Source of the DNA: RGIG8775 sp045660295
GTDB lineage: Bacteria; Bacillota; Clostridia; Oscillospirales; CAG-272
Direction of reading: 5' to 3'
NCBI GenBank assembly: GCA_045660295.1
Contig: JAZRDN010000006.1
Span: 1-39,915, forward strand
Length of the DNA stretch: 39,915 nucleotides
Part shown: piece by piece, positions 1-8,461 of the stretch
Numbering within the stretch: position 1 is the stretch's first letter
Layout of the letters: each line of letters opens with the position of its first letter
Program-made: the position numbers and the translations under genes
The notes under the pieces: generated by a model
Told to the model about the DNA's origin: nothing
Seen by the model: only the letters and a program-made list of their open reading frames with translations
The model's database searches: none

Positions 1-24
1 CCTTTTTTGCTACAAGGAGCAAAA

Positions 25-870
25 ATGACCTATTCACAGCTTTGCGAAGCGCTTATGGACGCGGGCATTGAAAACGCCGATTTTGAGGCTGCCCTGCTTA
101 TAAATTTTTTCTGCAAAAAAAACCGAGCCGAAATTCTCGGCAACCCCGACGCGCAATATAACGAAAAGGCGCTTTTTGACGCAATTGACAAGCGTTGCGA
201 GCGCTATCCGCTTCAATACATTTTCGGAGAATGGGATTTTTACGGTGAAACCTACACCGTAAACGAAAACTGCCTTATTCCCCGCCCCGACACCGAGCTT
301 TTGGTGGAATACGCCATAAAAAATCTCCCCGCGGGGGCTCGCTTTGCCGACCTTTGCACGGGCAGTGGATGCATTGCGGTCTCAACACTTGTTCACCGCC
401 CCGACACGAGCGCGGTAGGGCTTGACCTCTTTCCCGAAACGGCAAAGCTGGCAGCTCACAACGCCAAAAGAAACGGCGTGGAAGAGCGCTTTTCGGCAAT
501 CTGCGCCGACCTGCTTGAGAGAAATCCATTCGGAACGGACGAATTTGACGCCATAATATCAAACCCCCCCTATATTCGCACGTCGGTGGTAGACGCCCTC
601 GAGCCCGAGCTTTTCTCAGAGCCCCGCGCGGCGCTTGACGGCGGCGAGGACGGGCTGATATTCTACAAAAAGATACTCTCTGACTACACGACGAGTCTCA
701 AAAGCAACGGCTTTATTCTCTTTGAGATAGGCTACGACCAAGGACTCGAAATAGCCGAATTGGCAAGTAACAACGGCTTTTCGTGTGAGATACACCGAGA
801 CCTCTCGGGCAATCCGAGAATGGCGGTGTTAAAAAAGAAAGCAAGTCAACTTGTGTCGGATATACAATAA
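25..870 (+). CDS. prmC: Release factor glutamine methyltransferase PrmC
   Basis: PrmC (HemK) uses S-adenosylmethionine to methylate the glutamine of the GGQ motif in release factors RF1 and RF2 in the cytoplasm, which raises termination efficiency. The 281-aa product has the usual length. An N-terminal helical domain of about 75 residues is followed by a Rossmann methyltransferase fold with the SAM-binding segment DLCTGSGCIAVS (about residues 110-121) and the catalytic NPPY signature at residues 180-183. I chose the ATG at 25 because AAGGAG lies about 6 bases upstream; an in-frame start at 7 has no such site. The gene often follows prfA, so prfA may lie just left of the window. Family assignment is secure. 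Confidence 0.95.
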   Translation: MTYSQLCEALMDAGIENADFEAALLINFFCKKNRAEILGNPDAQYNEKALFDAIDKRCERYPLQYIFGEWDFYGETYTVNENCLIPRPDTELLVEYAIKNLPAGARFADLCTGSGCIAVSTLVHRPDTSAVGLDLFPETAKLAAHNAKRNGVEERFSAICADLLERNPFGTDEFDAIISNPPYIRTSVVDALEPELFSEPRAALDGGEDGLIFYKKILSDYTTSLKSNGFILFEIGYDQGLEIAELASNNGFSCEIHRDLSGNPRMAVLKKKASQLVSDIQ

Positions 871-910
871 AATTTGAATTATATGCAATTCTTTAGCTCG
901 AAGTTTGTTG

Positions 911-916
911 TATAAT
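911..916 (+). promoter_or_regulatory. Possible -10 box for the oxidoreductase gene
   Basis: TATAAT 44 bases before the start codon at 960. No convincing -35 box lies 16-18 bases upstream, so this is a weak promoter call. The gap after prmC also lacks a clear terminator, so read-through is possible. Confidence 0.35.
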
Positions 917-959
917 TTAATTGTAAAAAAGTCACACATAGAAAGGGCTCCTGACTACT

Positions 960-2012
960 ATGAAAAAACTTGGATACGCCGTTCTCGGTCTGGGAATCGG
1001 TATGGCTCACGCGGAAGCTGCAGAGGCATCGGAATACGCCGACCTTGTTGCCGCTTGCGACATTGACGAAGCAAGACTTGAAAAATTCGCTTCTATTTAT
1101 CCTAACGCTACTCTCTACAGGGATTTTGAGGAGCTTCTTAAGGATGAGCGAGTTGACATAATAAGTATCTGTCTCCCCAGTGCCATGCACGCTGATTTTG
1201 CGGTACGCGCAATGGAGGCGGGCAAGCACGTGCTTGTGGAAAAGCCGCTTGACATTACATACGAGCGCGCTCTCCTTATCGAGGAGGCTCGCAAGAGAAC
1301 AGGCATGACAGCGGGTGTTGTTCACCAGAATCGTTTCAACCTCAATATGTACCCCATAAAGAAAGCAGTTGACGAGGGCAGAATAGGTAAGCTGGTACTC
1401 GGCACATTCGCAGTTAAATGGTACAGAGAGCAGAGCTACTACGACCGCGGCGGCTGGCGCGGAACGTGGGAAATGGACGGCGGCGGATCGCTTATGAATC
1501 AAGCGATTCACACCGTAGACCTTATGACTTGGCTTATGGGCGACGTTGAGTCGGTAACATCTACCTCGGGAATCTACAACCACAGAATAGACACCGAGGA
1601 CTTGACCGCTTCTCTCGTTAAGTTCAAGAGCGGCGCAACAGCTACTTTTGTCAGCACGACCTGCGCATATCCCGGCATCTCCACCGAAATAATGCTTTAC
1701 GGCACAGGGGGCTCTATTGAGGCTGACGCCGATATGATAAAGACCTGGAAGATGAAAGAACCTCTTGACGACATGGATGAGGACGACGAGGAGCAGATGA
1801 TGCTCGACCGCTATTCAAAAGGTAACCGCGAGGCGGCGAAATACGAGCCCGAGGCACTTTACGGTCACAGACACGTTGTAGAGGACATGATATGCGCGGT
1901 AAGAGACGGCAGAGCACCCGAAGTATCGCCCACATCGGCGGCTAACGCGGTAAGATTTGTAAACGCGGTTTACGAGTCGGCAAAGAGCGGAAAGCCTGTA
2001 ATATTTGAATAA
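960..2012 (+). CDS. Gfo/Idh/MocA family oxidoreductase
   Basis: A 350-aa NAD(P)-dependent oxidoreductase, probably acting on a sugar, inositol or related polyol in the cytoplasm; the substrate cannot be read from the sequence. The N-terminal Rossmann fold begins with the dinucleotide-binding segment GLGIGMAHA near residue 10, and the family signature EKPLDIT, whose lysine is the usual catalytic or cofactor-contacting residue, lies near residue 96. The C-terminal half is the alpha/beta substrate-binding domain with the DGGGSLMNQAIHTVD segment typical of the family. An AGAAAGG ribosome site precedes the ATG. It stands alone between prmC and a transporter gene with its own promoter and ends before a strong terminator. 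Confidence 0.88.
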   Translation: MKKLGYAVLGLGIGMAHAEAAEASEYADLVAACDIDEARLEKFASIYPNATLYRDFEELLKDERVDIISICLPSAMHADFAVRAMEAGKHVLVEKPLDITYERALLIEEARKRTGMTAGVVHQNRFNLNMYPIKKAVDEGRIGKLVLGTFAVKWYREQSYYDRGGWRGTWEMDGGGSLMNQAIHTVDLMTWLMGDVESVTSTSGIYNHRIDTEDLTASLVKFKSGATATFVSTTCAYPGISTEIMLYGTGGSIEADADMIKTWKMKEPLDDMDEDDEEQMMLDRYSKGNREAAKYEPEALYGHRHVVEDMICAVRDGRAPEVSPTSAANAVRFVNAVYESAKSGKPVIFE

Positions 2013-2090
2013 TGATAAACGAAAAGAGCTGGGGCATAATAACTATTCTCTAAAGGACAGCTCTGATCAAAATTACCTACCGATAAAAAT

Positions 2091-2132
2091 AGGACGGAGA
2101 AATTTTCTGCACATTCTCCGTCCTGCTTTTTT
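2091..2132 (+). terminator. Rho-independent terminator
   Basis: Stem AGGACGGAGAA / TTCTCCGTCCT (2091-2101 with 2114-2124) followed by GCTTTTTT. It closes the oxidoreductase gene. It closely resembles the hairpin at 3271-3302. Confidence 0.9.
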
Positions 2133-2155
2133 AATCACATAAATTAAAAATCCAC

Positions 2156-2184
2156 TTTACAAAATTGCCTTGCTGTGATATAAT
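2156..2184 (+). promoter_or_regulatory. Sigma-A promoter for the AEC transporter gene
   Basis: TTTACA (2156-2161), a 17-base spacer, then TATAAT (2179-2184), with an extended TG two bases before the -10 box. Confidence 0.8.
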
Positions 2185-2216
2185 AGAGAGGTTGAAAATA
2201 TTTCGAGAGGTATAGT

Positions 2217-3206
2217 ATGGCAATCTTTTTAGCAACTCTTTCCCCAATGCTGACGCTGTTTTTATGCATCGCCGTAGGCTTCGTATTCATCAAAACGAAG
2301 ATACTGCCCGAAGTATCAAGCAAGGTCATGGCGAAGATGGAAACCTGGATATTTTGTCCGGCGTTAAATTTTATGACCATGGTGCGTTACTGTACGGTAG
2401 ACACTATCAGCTATCATGTGACCAATGTCGTAATGGCGACGGTGAGCGTGCTAATAGCCATGGCTATCGCGATTCCTCTTTCACACCTGTTTGCAAAGAA
2501 AAACACCGCTGAAAACGGTGTTTACAGATACGCCCTTACCTTTGCCAACAGTGGGTATATGGGCGACCCTATCGTTCTGGCTTTGTTTGGCGAAGCGGCG
2601 CTTGCATACTATAAGCTGTACTGTCTGCCCCTGTCCTTGGTTATTTACACCTGGGGTATCAGCGTGCTGACCCCAAAGGGAGAGGGAAAGAGCAGCGGGC
2701 TTAAGCGCTTGCTCAACGCCCCGACCGTGGCAATGCTTATAGGCGTGTTCTTGGGTCTGTCGGGTATAGGTAAACACCTGCCGAGTTTTTTTACCTCTGC
2801 TTTGGATTCGCTCAAGGCGTGCATGGGACCTGTTGCTATGCTTATTGCGGGCGCAACCATAGCCAGATACGACTTTGTGGCTATGCTCAAAAAGAAAAAG
2901 GTCTATATTGCCTCCGCTTTGCGGCTTGTGGTTATTCCAACTGTTATAATCGCCGCCCTGTTCGGTGTCAAGACCCTGTGTGGCTCACTTTTGGGAATAC
3001 ATATTGGAAATGATGTTCTGTTTTGGTCCTTTTTTGCCATAGGAACGCCCCTTGGGCTCAATACGGTAGTGTTTCCCGAGGCATACGGTGGCGATCCCGA
3101 AACGGGGGCGAGCATGACGATGATATCTCACACGCTTTGCGTCATTTCCATACCCATTATGTACTCGGTAATTGTGTCCCTGTTCGGCGCACCTTTTGTG
3201 GGATAA
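2217..3206 (+). CDS. AEC family (auxin efflux carrier-like) transporter
   Basis: A 329-aa integral membrane protein of the AEC/bile-acid-sodium-symporter superfamily. Bacterial members export or exchange small organic acids such as malate or malonate; the substrate here is unknown. About ten hydrophobic segments are visible in two halves separated by a basic cytoplasmic loop near residue 150 (LTPKGEGKSSGLKRLL), as in the family. Conserved features include the NSGYMGDP segment near residue 112, which matches the N-G-x-G-P helix-break region, and a C-terminal half starting around AMLIGVFLGLSGIG. The gene has its own promoter and is followed by a shared bidirectional terminator, so it appears monocistronic. 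Confidence 0.85.
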   Translation: MAIFLATLSPMLTLFLCIAVGFVFIKTKILPEVSSKVMAKMETWIFCPALNFMTMVRYCTVDTISYHVTNVVMATVSVLIAMAIAIPLSHLFAKKNTAENGVYRYALTFANSGYMGDPIVLALFGEAALAYYKLYCLPLSLVIYTWGISVLTPKGEGKSSGLKRLLNAPTVAMLIGVFLGLSGIGKHLPSFFTSALDSLKACMGPVAMLIAGATIARYDFVAMLKKKKVYIASALRLVVIPTVIIAALFGVKTLCGSLLGIHIGNDVLFWSFFAIGTPLGLNTVVFPEAYGGDPETGASMTMISHTLCVISIPIMYSVIVSLFGAPFVG

Positions 3207-3270
3207 AGGAATAAGGACATACCATTTATAACGTATTTGTGCATACAAATGCAGTGATCGTAAAGAAAAA

Positions 3271-3306
3271 AGGACAGAGAAATGTTGAAAATTCTCTGTC
3301 CTTTTT
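3271..3306. terminator. Bidirectional terminator between convergent genes
   Basis: Stem AGGACAGAGAA / TTCTCTGTCCT (3271-3281 with 3292-3302), with a T-run on the right and an A-run (T-run on the minus strand) on the left. It separates the AEC gene (+) from the operon ending at 3405 (-). Confidence 0.88.
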
Positions 3307-3404
3307 CTGTCAGCAGGAAAGCCATTCTATCGGATATTCTTGTTCCATTTGCTTCTTTGCGCCTTTTGTGCCAAAGAAAGAAGAACGGTCTTAAAACTAA
3401 CTGC

Positions 3405-4736
3405 CTAGGCCCTTAACCTATACCCTTCGCCCTCGGACACGACTATTCCGTCGCCAATCATTTCCGAAAGTATTGCTTCAGCGCAATCAAGGCTGACACC
3501 GAGCAAATCCGAAATATCTCCGCGCGTGGCGGATATCTTCACAGTAAGATAGTCGGCAACCACGTCTTTTCTGTGCGCCGTTATCTCCTTGCCGCCCCGT
3601 GTCTCTACGCCCTCATTTCCAAGCTCAAGCGTCAGCGTTACGCAGTCGGGGTCAAAGCGCTCCTCAAATATCGGCACTGAGAAACCGCGGTTCTTCCACA
3701 CTCGGTAGATGTTGGGAATACCGCTACCCGTTCCCTTGCCAACGCCCGCAAGATTGAACATTTTTGTAAGCGCGCAGTTTCGGGGGTCGGAAACACCGCC
3801 ACCAAGCGCGGTATCAACGTCTATTCTGAATCCGCCGGGGTTTGAAAAGCTGACGGTACTGTTTATATTGATTACTTTTATACCGCCATTGCCGTTATAA
3901 TCGGCATTGACAAGGCTGTTAGCAAGCGCTTCGTAAAGCGCGTTACGTACTCCGTCATCGTCGCTTACGGCAAAAAGTCTTTGGCAAACCGAAATATAAA
4001 AGCGCCAAAGATTTTCACCGCGCAAAACGCCTTCTCCGTCTATGTATTCGAGGCTGAAGTCGGGGAACTTTTCAACTATTTTATTGTTGCGCCCGAACAT
4101 AAGTAGCCCCGCCACTGTCGGTATCATCTCACCGTTTAGCGGCTTGACCGCGCCAATCTCAGCAAGAAAATCGGCATCGCCCACTCTGTCCTGCACCCCA
4201 AGCCCTAAGCAATAATTACTTACACTCTGAGGGTCAAGCGCGCCCAAACCGCTTCCGTACGCCACAGACATGTCGGCGCTCACCAGCTCGGCGTCACGAA
4301 GCATGGCGGCTATCTCGTCCGGCGTACATTTGTAATCGCCCTCGCCATTACGGCGGTACGTGCCGCCCTTTGGGTCTCCGCCCACGTACACTGGCTTATC
4401 GGCGCGGCGCGCGCGCGGAATATTTATCTCTATAATACGATTGCCGTCTACTTCGTGTATCCTGACGTCGTTTTCGGACAAGATATTTACGCTGACGGTT
4501 TTCTTGTCGTTCAAAAGCTCAAAAAACTCGCTTACAAGCCTTTCCGGCATGGGAAGGTCTACGGTATGGAAGGTCTTGTCTCGGTATTCCTCAACGCCAA
4601 GCAGAATTATTCCGCCCATGGTGTTAGCAAATGCCGAATAGGTCTCCCATATACTGTGCGGAAGCCCGCCGAGCGCCTTTTTTGCCTCAATGCGGTTGTT
4701 TTCGCGATAGTTTTCAATATTGGTAAAGTCAATCAT
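3405..4736 (-). CDS. AlbA-type / Schlafen-like putative ATP-binding regulator
   Basis: A 443-aa protein. The N-terminal part, residues 1-120, has the AlbA_2 signature: EAKKALGGLPHSIWETYSAF followed by NTMGGIILLGVEE, shared with Schlafen-like nucleic-acid-binding proteins. The middle (about residues 230-370) contains an HATPase-like domain (ANSLVNADYNGNGGIKV and NPGGFRI), and the C-terminal 60 residues look like a winged helix. Such proteins are usually annotated as putative transcriptional regulators or ATP-dependent DNA-binding proteins; the function is not established. I chose the ATG at 4736, 7 bases after the upstream gene's stop and preceded by GAGGAAG. Longer reading frames would overlap the GDPD gene. 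It is the last gene of a four-gene operon. Confidence 0.8.
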   Translation of the reverse strand: MIDFTNIENYRENNRIEAKKALGGLPHSIWETYSAFANTMGGIILLGVEEYRDKTFHTVDLPMPERLVSEFFELLNDKKTVSVNILSENDVRIHEVDGNRIIEINIPRARRADKPVYVGGDPKGGTYRRNGEGDYKCTPDEIAAMLRDAELVSADMSVAYGSGLGALDPQSVSNYCLGLGVQDRVGDADFLAEIGAVKPLNGEMIPTVAGLLMFGRNNKIVEKFPDFSLEYIDGEGVLRGENLWRFYISVCQRLFAVSDDDGVRNALYEALANSLVNADYNGNGGIKVININSTVSFSNPGGFRIDVDTALGGGVSDPRNCALTKMFNLAGVGKGTGSGIPNIYRVWKNRGFSVPIFEERFDPDCVTLTLELGNEGVETRGGKEITAHRKDVVADYLTVKISATRGDISDLLGVSLDCAEAILSEMIGDGIVVSEGEGYRLRA

Positions 4737-4743
4737 CGTTATA

Positions 4744-5562
4744 TTATTCTTCCTCGGGCTCGAAGCCCTCGAATATTGAGAAATCCCCGTTTTCACGGTT
4801 GATATCGAAATGCTCCTTTTTGCGTACCGTCCAGACGAACAGCTTTGTGCCGAACGCCGCAACGCAAAAGCGAATTGATATATCCTTTAGATACCTTTCG
4901 TCAGCGGCGATGAAATCGGGGCGCGAAAGGAAGTTGGTAAGCATCGCGGAAAGCATGAAATTTCTGAAAAAGTTCCCTGCCCCCTTCGATTTTATAAGGT
5001 TCGTAACAAGCTGACCGCGCACGGTATCGGGGCGGTTCTTCTTAAACCAGCGCAATAATAAGGGGTTAAAGGACTCCACGCAGTAAGCTCCGTCGTAACC
5101 GTCAAGAAGCTCTGCCGCCACGGGACAAAGCGCGGTGTTTCCGTTCTCGCCCTTAAGCTCTACCAAAAGCGGAACTCTGCCGTCAACCAGCTCAAGCACC
5201 TCTTTTAAGGTAGGGACGGTGTATTTAGTACCCGCAAGTCTATAATTTTTCAGTTCGGCAAGAGTGAGCGAGGAAAGCTTTACGTCCTCGCCGCACATTC
5301 TCATTAGCGAATAGTCGTGAAACACAACCGCCTCGCCGTCGGCGGTAAGCTGAATATCAAGCTCTATTCCATACCCTCTCTCAACCGCATACTTGAAGGC
5401 GGCAAGTGAATTTTCGGGCACTCCCTGCTCATTGTCGTGCAGACCTCTGTGGGCGTAATCTGTCAGAATATCGCTCATGTCGGGCTTAACAGTCACCCTG
5501 GGCATTACCAGCAGGGTGTAGCCCATAGCAAGCACCACCAAAATCAGAAAAGCTATTGCCAT
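4744..5562 (-). CDS. Membrane-anchored glycerophosphodiester phosphodiesterase family protein
   Basis: A 272-aa GDPD-family enzyme expected to split glycerophosphodiesters, or a related lipid-teichoic acid headgroup, into glycerol 3-phosphate and an alcohol. A single N-terminal transmembrane helix (residues 2-20, AIAFLILVVLAMGYTLLVM) should place the TIM-barrel outside or on the membrane. Active-site motifs are HRGLHDNEQGVPENSLAAF (general acid/base His and metal ligand Glu), ELDIQLTADGE (metal ligands Glu and Asp) and VVFHD (second His). The ATG at 5562 follows the MFS stop by one base, with GGAGGA inside the end of the MFS gene, so the two are translationally coupled. A longer in-frame start would run into the MFS gene and lacks a ribosome site. 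Confidence 0.87.
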   Translation of the reverse strand: MAIAFLILVVLAMGYTLLVMPRVTVKPDMSDILTDYAHRGLHDNEQGVPENSLAAFKYAVERGYGIELDIQLTADGEAVVFHDYSLMRMCGEDVKLSSLTLAELKNYRLAGTKYTVPTLKEVLELVDGRVPLLVELKGENGNTALCPVAAELLDGYDGAYCVESFNPLLLRWFKKNRPDTVRGQLVTNLIKSKGAGNFFRNFMLSAMLTNFLSRPDFIAADERYLKDISIRFCVAAFGTKLFVWTVRKKEHFDINRENGDFSIFEGFEPEEE

Positions 5563-5563
5563 A

Positions 5564-7087
5564 TCAGTCCTCCGCGCCGCTAAGCGCCTCGACAGATACC
5601 TTCGATATCGGCTTACTGTCACCATGCTTCACGAAAAACATCGTCACGAACGAGCCGAAAACGAATATCGCGGCATAGGGGAAAAGCGTTGTAAAGTTGA
5701 TATCAAGGAAAATTCCGCTAAGCACGGGCGTTATCATCTGCGCCGACATAGACGCGGTATAGTAAAGTCCCGTATATTTGCCCACGTTTGAGCCCTTTGA
5801 AAGCTCCACTACCATGGGATAGCTGTTTACGCCTATTGTAGCCCATCCCACGCCCGCAAGCGCAAACAGAATATTCATCACCAGCAAGGAGCTGCCCGCG
5901 CGCATAAAGCCCGCTATTGCGAACACTGTGCCAAGAATAAGCACACCCGCGAGAATCGACTTTCTTCTGCCCACCTTGGAAGCGATAATTCCAATGGGAA
6001 TATAGGAGATTATAGCCGCCGCCTGAGCGATAGTCAGCGTCATATTATAGTCGAGCGCAAGCACGCGTCCCGCATAGACCGAGTATTTACTTGTGACCGC
6101 GTTGTAGCCCATAAACCAAAGCACCACAGAGGCAAGGATAAGCACGAGAGATATCTTTTCAGCGCGCGAAAGCTGTCTGTCGACCGAGACGTCGGCTTCC
6201 TTTTCGTCCTCGTATTTTTTGCTTTCCTCAAGCATTTCGGCAGACCACTCGGGCTCTTTTACGAATATCATAAACACCGCGAGGGCGGCTATCATGATTC
6301 CGGCGACCACCGCAAAGAAAAGAGTGTAATTCATAAGCAGATTTTCGCTCTTTCCCGTTCCGAAAATTATTCCGAGAATAAGCACCAATATTCCGCCGAC
6401 AGCGCCCATAAGATTTATTATGGCGTTAGCCTTTGAACGCAGAGGCTTTAGCGTTACGTCGGGCATAAGTGCCACTGCGGGCGAACGGAACGTACCCATT
6501 GCCACAAGCAGTATCAGTAATATTCCCGCAAAGCATACAAGCGGCGCCGGATTGTTGGCGGTAACTCTTGCCGCGTAAGCCTGACGTGCGGGGACGATAT
6601 AATTGGTATAATCGGTCTTGTCACCGTTTTCGAGAAGCGAGGTAAACTCGTCTCTTGTCATTATTTCGTTAAGAGTCTGCTTCCCCGCCACGTCGGGCAC
6701 TGATATCCGGAGAGCGGGCTCGGCGTCGTAAAGCACCTCAAGCGAGGTCACGTTATCCTCGCTTACCGCGCTCAGATTCTGCAACTGCATATTGTCGGCA
6801 AAAGAAAGGCAAATAAGTGCCACGCAGGCGATTACCGTACCGATAAGCACGAACGGCTTTCTTTTACCGAAGCGTGTATTCGTGCGGTCGGAAATCGAGC
6901 CAAACCACGGAAGCAAAAACAGCGCCAGCAGATTGTCAAGCGCCATAATAATACCCGAAACACTCTGCGAAAGTCCGAATTTATCGGTAAGTATCTTGGG
7001 CACGATGGTATCGTAGGCTTGCCAGAACGTACAGATAAGGAAAAACGCAAAACCGACAAGCAATGTTCTCTTGTAATTCAGTTTCAT
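5564..7087 (-). CDS. MFS transporter, SLC45 / sugar-cation symporter-like
   Basis: A 507-aa major facilitator. Twelve hydrophobic segments can be followed. The loop between helices 2 and 3 reads SISDRTNTRFGKRKPF, the form of the DRxGRR motif seen in the SLC45 and glycoside-pentoside-hexuronide group, which usually move sugars with protons or sodium. An unusual feature is a hydrophilic insertion of about 70 residues between helices 3 or 4 and the next helix (about residues 100-170), predicted to lie outside the cell, and an acidic loop KKYEDEKEADVS in the central cytoplasmic loop. The start overlaps the NUDIX stop by four bases (ATGA). Substrate unknown; linkage to a GDPD suggests a phospholipid- or glycoside-derived compound, but this is inference. 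Confidence 0.82.
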   Translation of the reverse strand: MKLNYKRTLLVGFAFFLICTFWQAYDTIVPKILTDKFGLSQSVSGIIMALDNLLALFLLPWFGSISDRTNTRFGKRKPFVLIGTVIACVALICLSFADNMQLQNLSAVSEDNVTSLEVLYDAEPALRISVPDVAGKQTLNEIMTRDEFTSLLENGDKTDYTNYIVPARQAYAARVTANNPAPLVCFAGILLILLVAMGTFRSPAVALMPDVTLKPLRSKANAIINLMGAVGGILVLILGIIFGTGKSENLLMNYTLFFAVVAGIMIAALAVFMIFVKEPEWSAEMLEESKKYEDEKEADVSVDRQLSRAEKISLVLILASVVLWFMGYNAVTSKYSVYAGRVLALDYNMTLTIAQAAAIISYIPIGIIASKVGRRKSILAGVLILGTVFAIAGFMRAGSSLLVMNILFALAGVGWATIGVNSYPMVVELSKGSNVGKYTGLYYTASMSAQMITPVLSGIFLDINFTTLFPYAAIFVFGSFVTMFFVKHGDSKPISKVSVEALSGAED

Positions 7088-7647
7088 TTGAGCTTACCTT
7101 CCTTTTGCAAAATGTAATAGGTCTTAAGAATAGCCGTCTGGGTCTTTGAGTCGCGTATCTCGCCGTTCATAACCATTTCAAGCGCCTTTTCTATGGGCAT
7201 TTTCACGGTCTCGATAAATTCATCGTCGTCGGGCTCGGTATCGCCGAACTCAAGACCGCGCGCAAGATACATGTGAATCACCTCGGTGAGTATAGCGGGA
7301 GAGGGGATAATGTCGCCTATCGACTCAATGCTTTTTGGCACGGCACCCGTCTCCTCACGAAGCTCGCGGAGCGCCGCTTCTATAAAATCCTCATTGTTAC
7401 TGTCCAGCTTTCCCGCGGGTATCTCAAGCATGACTCGGCTGTGGGCGTAGCGGTACTGACGGACGAAAACTATTTCGTTATCATCGGTCAGCGGAACGAC
7501 GCAGACCGCGCCGATATGCCTGCAATATTCGCGAGTGGCGGTATTGCCGTCGGGCAACGTAACAGTGTCCTTTCTTACGTCAAGCACTTTGCCGTTAAAT
7601 ATCTGCTCTGAGCAGACCTTGGCTTCAAAAAATTTTTCGTTATTCAT
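7084..7647 (-). CDS. NUDIX hydrolase, ADP-ribose pyrophosphatase-like
   Basis: A 187-aa NUDIX enzyme of the ADP-ribose pyrophosphatase type, expected to cleave ADP-ribose to AMP and ribose 5-phosphate, or a similar nucleoside diphosphate sugar. The Nudix box runs from AGKLDSNNED to RELREETGA (about residues 78-101) and keeps the catalytic REUxEE core; the first spacing has one extra residue compared with the strict GX5E pattern. The preceding VRQYRYA and EIPAGK segments are typical of this subgroup. It is the promoter-proximal gene of a four-gene minus-strand operon and overlaps the MFS gene by four bases. Confidence 0.92.
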   Translation of the reverse strand: MNNEKFFEAKVCSEQIFNGKVLDVRKDTVTLPDGNTATREYCRHIGAVCVVPLTDDNEIVFVRQYRYAHSRVMLEIPAGKLDSNNEDFIEAALRELREETGAVPKSIESIGDIIPSPAILTEVIHMYLARGLEFGDTEPDDDEFIETVKMPIEKALEMVMNGEIRDSKTQTAILKTYYILQKEGKLK

Positions 7648-7680
7648 AATGCGTTCCTTTGCGAAATAATATCTGTTACT

Positions 7681-7709
7681 ATTATAATTGAATTTCCTTT
7701 TTTTGTCAA
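7681..7709 (-). promoter_or_regulatory. Promoter for the NUDIX-MFS-GDPD-AlbA operon
   Basis: On the minus strand, TTGACA (7709-7704), 17 bases, TATAAT (7686-7681). This is a perfect consensus pair 34 bases before the NUDIX start. It diverges from the promoter at 7728-7756. Confidence 0.88.
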
Positions 7710-7727
7710 GGTTTTGAGGGCTATCTA

Positions 7728-7756
7728 TTGATTTTTCAGTATACGCATGATATAAT
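7728..7756 (+). promoter_or_regulatory. Promoter for the LiaF-like gene
   Basis: TTGATT, 17 bases, TATAAT with an extended TG before the -10 box. The -35 boxes of the two divergent promoters are only 18 bases apart, so one regulator could affect both. Confidence 0.8.
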
Positions 7757-7809
7757 TTATAAAATCGTATAATTTATTGAACCGAGTATACTTATCGGAG
7801 GTCATTGGT

Positions 7810-8136
7810 ATGAAAAGCTTAAAAAGGCTTTTGGGGGGAGTTTTCTTTGTGGCGATTGGAGTTATCTTTGCGCTGAACTCGCTTGGAGTGACCGATATTG
7901 ACATTTTCTTTGAGGGCTGGTGGACTCTGTTTATCATTATTCCCGGCATTTCGGGTCTTGTCTCCGAGCGTGACAAAACAGGCTCGGTTATAGGACTTGT
8001 GATAGGAGTCGCTCTGCTTCTCGCGGCTCGCGGCATTATTGATTTTTCCACAATTCTTAAGCCGGTATTCCCCGCCATTCTCGTAATTATAGGGCTTTCC
8101 ATAATTCTGAAGAAATTTACCCAAAATACTGATTAA
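7810..8136 (+). CDS. Small membrane protein with LiaF-like transmembrane domain
   Basis: A 108-aa membrane protein of the LiaI/LiaF-like transmembrane type (DUF5668-like). Four hydrophobic stretches are visible: GGVFFVAIGVIFALNSLG, WWTLFIIIPGISGLV, IGLVIGVALLLAARGII and VFPAILVIIGLSIIL. The segment IDIFFEGWWTLFIIIPG is the hallmark of the family. LiaF proteins inhibit the LiaRS envelope-stress system, but this protein lacks the C-terminal LiaF domain, so its role is open. I chose the ATG at 7810 because GGAGG lies 7-8 bases upstream. It has its own promoter and no co-transcribed intact neighbour. Confidence 0.72.
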   Translation: MKSLKRLLGGVFFVAIGVIFALNSLGVTDIDIFFEGWWTLFIIIPGISGLVSERDKTGSVIGLVIGVALLLAARGIIDFSTILKPVFPAILVIIGLSIILKKFTQNTD

Positions 8137-8223
8137 AAAACTTATATTTTTCCAAAAATCACTGATATTATTCCCACTTCTATTGCGGTATCATTAAAAC
8201 AACGACGCAAAAAGGAGCACTCT

Positions 8224-8338
8224 ATGAACAGCATCACACTAAGCAAAAAAAATCACAATGAAAAAGAAATACGACGTCATCGTCTGCGGTGGCGGCGTTG
8301 CGGGCGTCGCGGCGGCGGTAACCGCAGCTAAGGAGTGA
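8224..8338 (+). pseudogene. Stump of an FAD-dependent oxidoreductase gene
   Basis: A ribosome site (AAAAAGGAG) sits before the ATG at 8224. A second ATG at 8258 opens a 26-codon frame reading MKKKYDVIVCGGGVAGVAAA then VTAAKE and a stop. This is the beta-alpha-beta FAD-binding start of a flavoprotein that would normally be over 400 residues long. It ends exactly where a direct repeat begins at 8334. The first ATG reads a different, arginine-rich 35-codon frame with no family resemblance. The gene appears to have lost everything after its first helix. Neighbours give no function. Confidence 0.7.
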
Positions 8339-8371
8339 CAAAAAATAAAATAGCACACGTAAACCAAGGCG
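8334..8371 (+). repeat. 38-base direct repeat, copy 1
   Basis: Identical to 8424-8461. The unit starts AGTGACAAAAAATAAAATAG and ends ACCAAGGCG. Similarity continues imperfectly into the following hairpin-forming bases (a shared GCTAAACACCG). The distance between copies is exactly 90 bases. Confidence 0.92.
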
Positions 8372-8423
8372 CTCGCTAAACACCGCCCCTAGCGGGGAGC
8401 CAAATGGTCAGCGCGATACGTGC

Positions 8424-8461
8424 AGTGACAAAAAATAAAATAGCACACGTAAACCAAGGCG
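8424..8461 (+). repeat. 38-base direct repeat, copy 2
   Basis: Second copy of the repeat at 8334-8371. Here the repeat runs straight into a well-formed terminator hairpin at 8456-8482, while the corresponding hairpin after copy 1 is degenerate. Confidence 0.92.

Noticed and set aside
2025..2065. AGAGCTG / CAGCTCT inverted repeat after the oxidoreductase gene
   Set aside because: The loop is about 26 bases and no T-run follows; the strong terminator at 2091 explains the gene end.
3340..3390. Hairpin CTTCTTTG / CAAAGAAAGAAG after the AlbA-type gene
   Set aside because: The stem is imperfect and lacks a T-run on the minus strand; the bidirectional terminator at 3271 is a better explanation.
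4737..4862. A longer start for the AlbA-type gene
   Set aside because: It would overlap the C-terminal coding part of the GDPD gene by about 120 bases, while the ATG at 4736 has a ribosome site and fits the family start.
8334..8461. A CRISPR array
   Set aside because: There are only two repeat copies, the spacing unit carries a degenerate hairpin rather than a spacer, and no cas gene is present.
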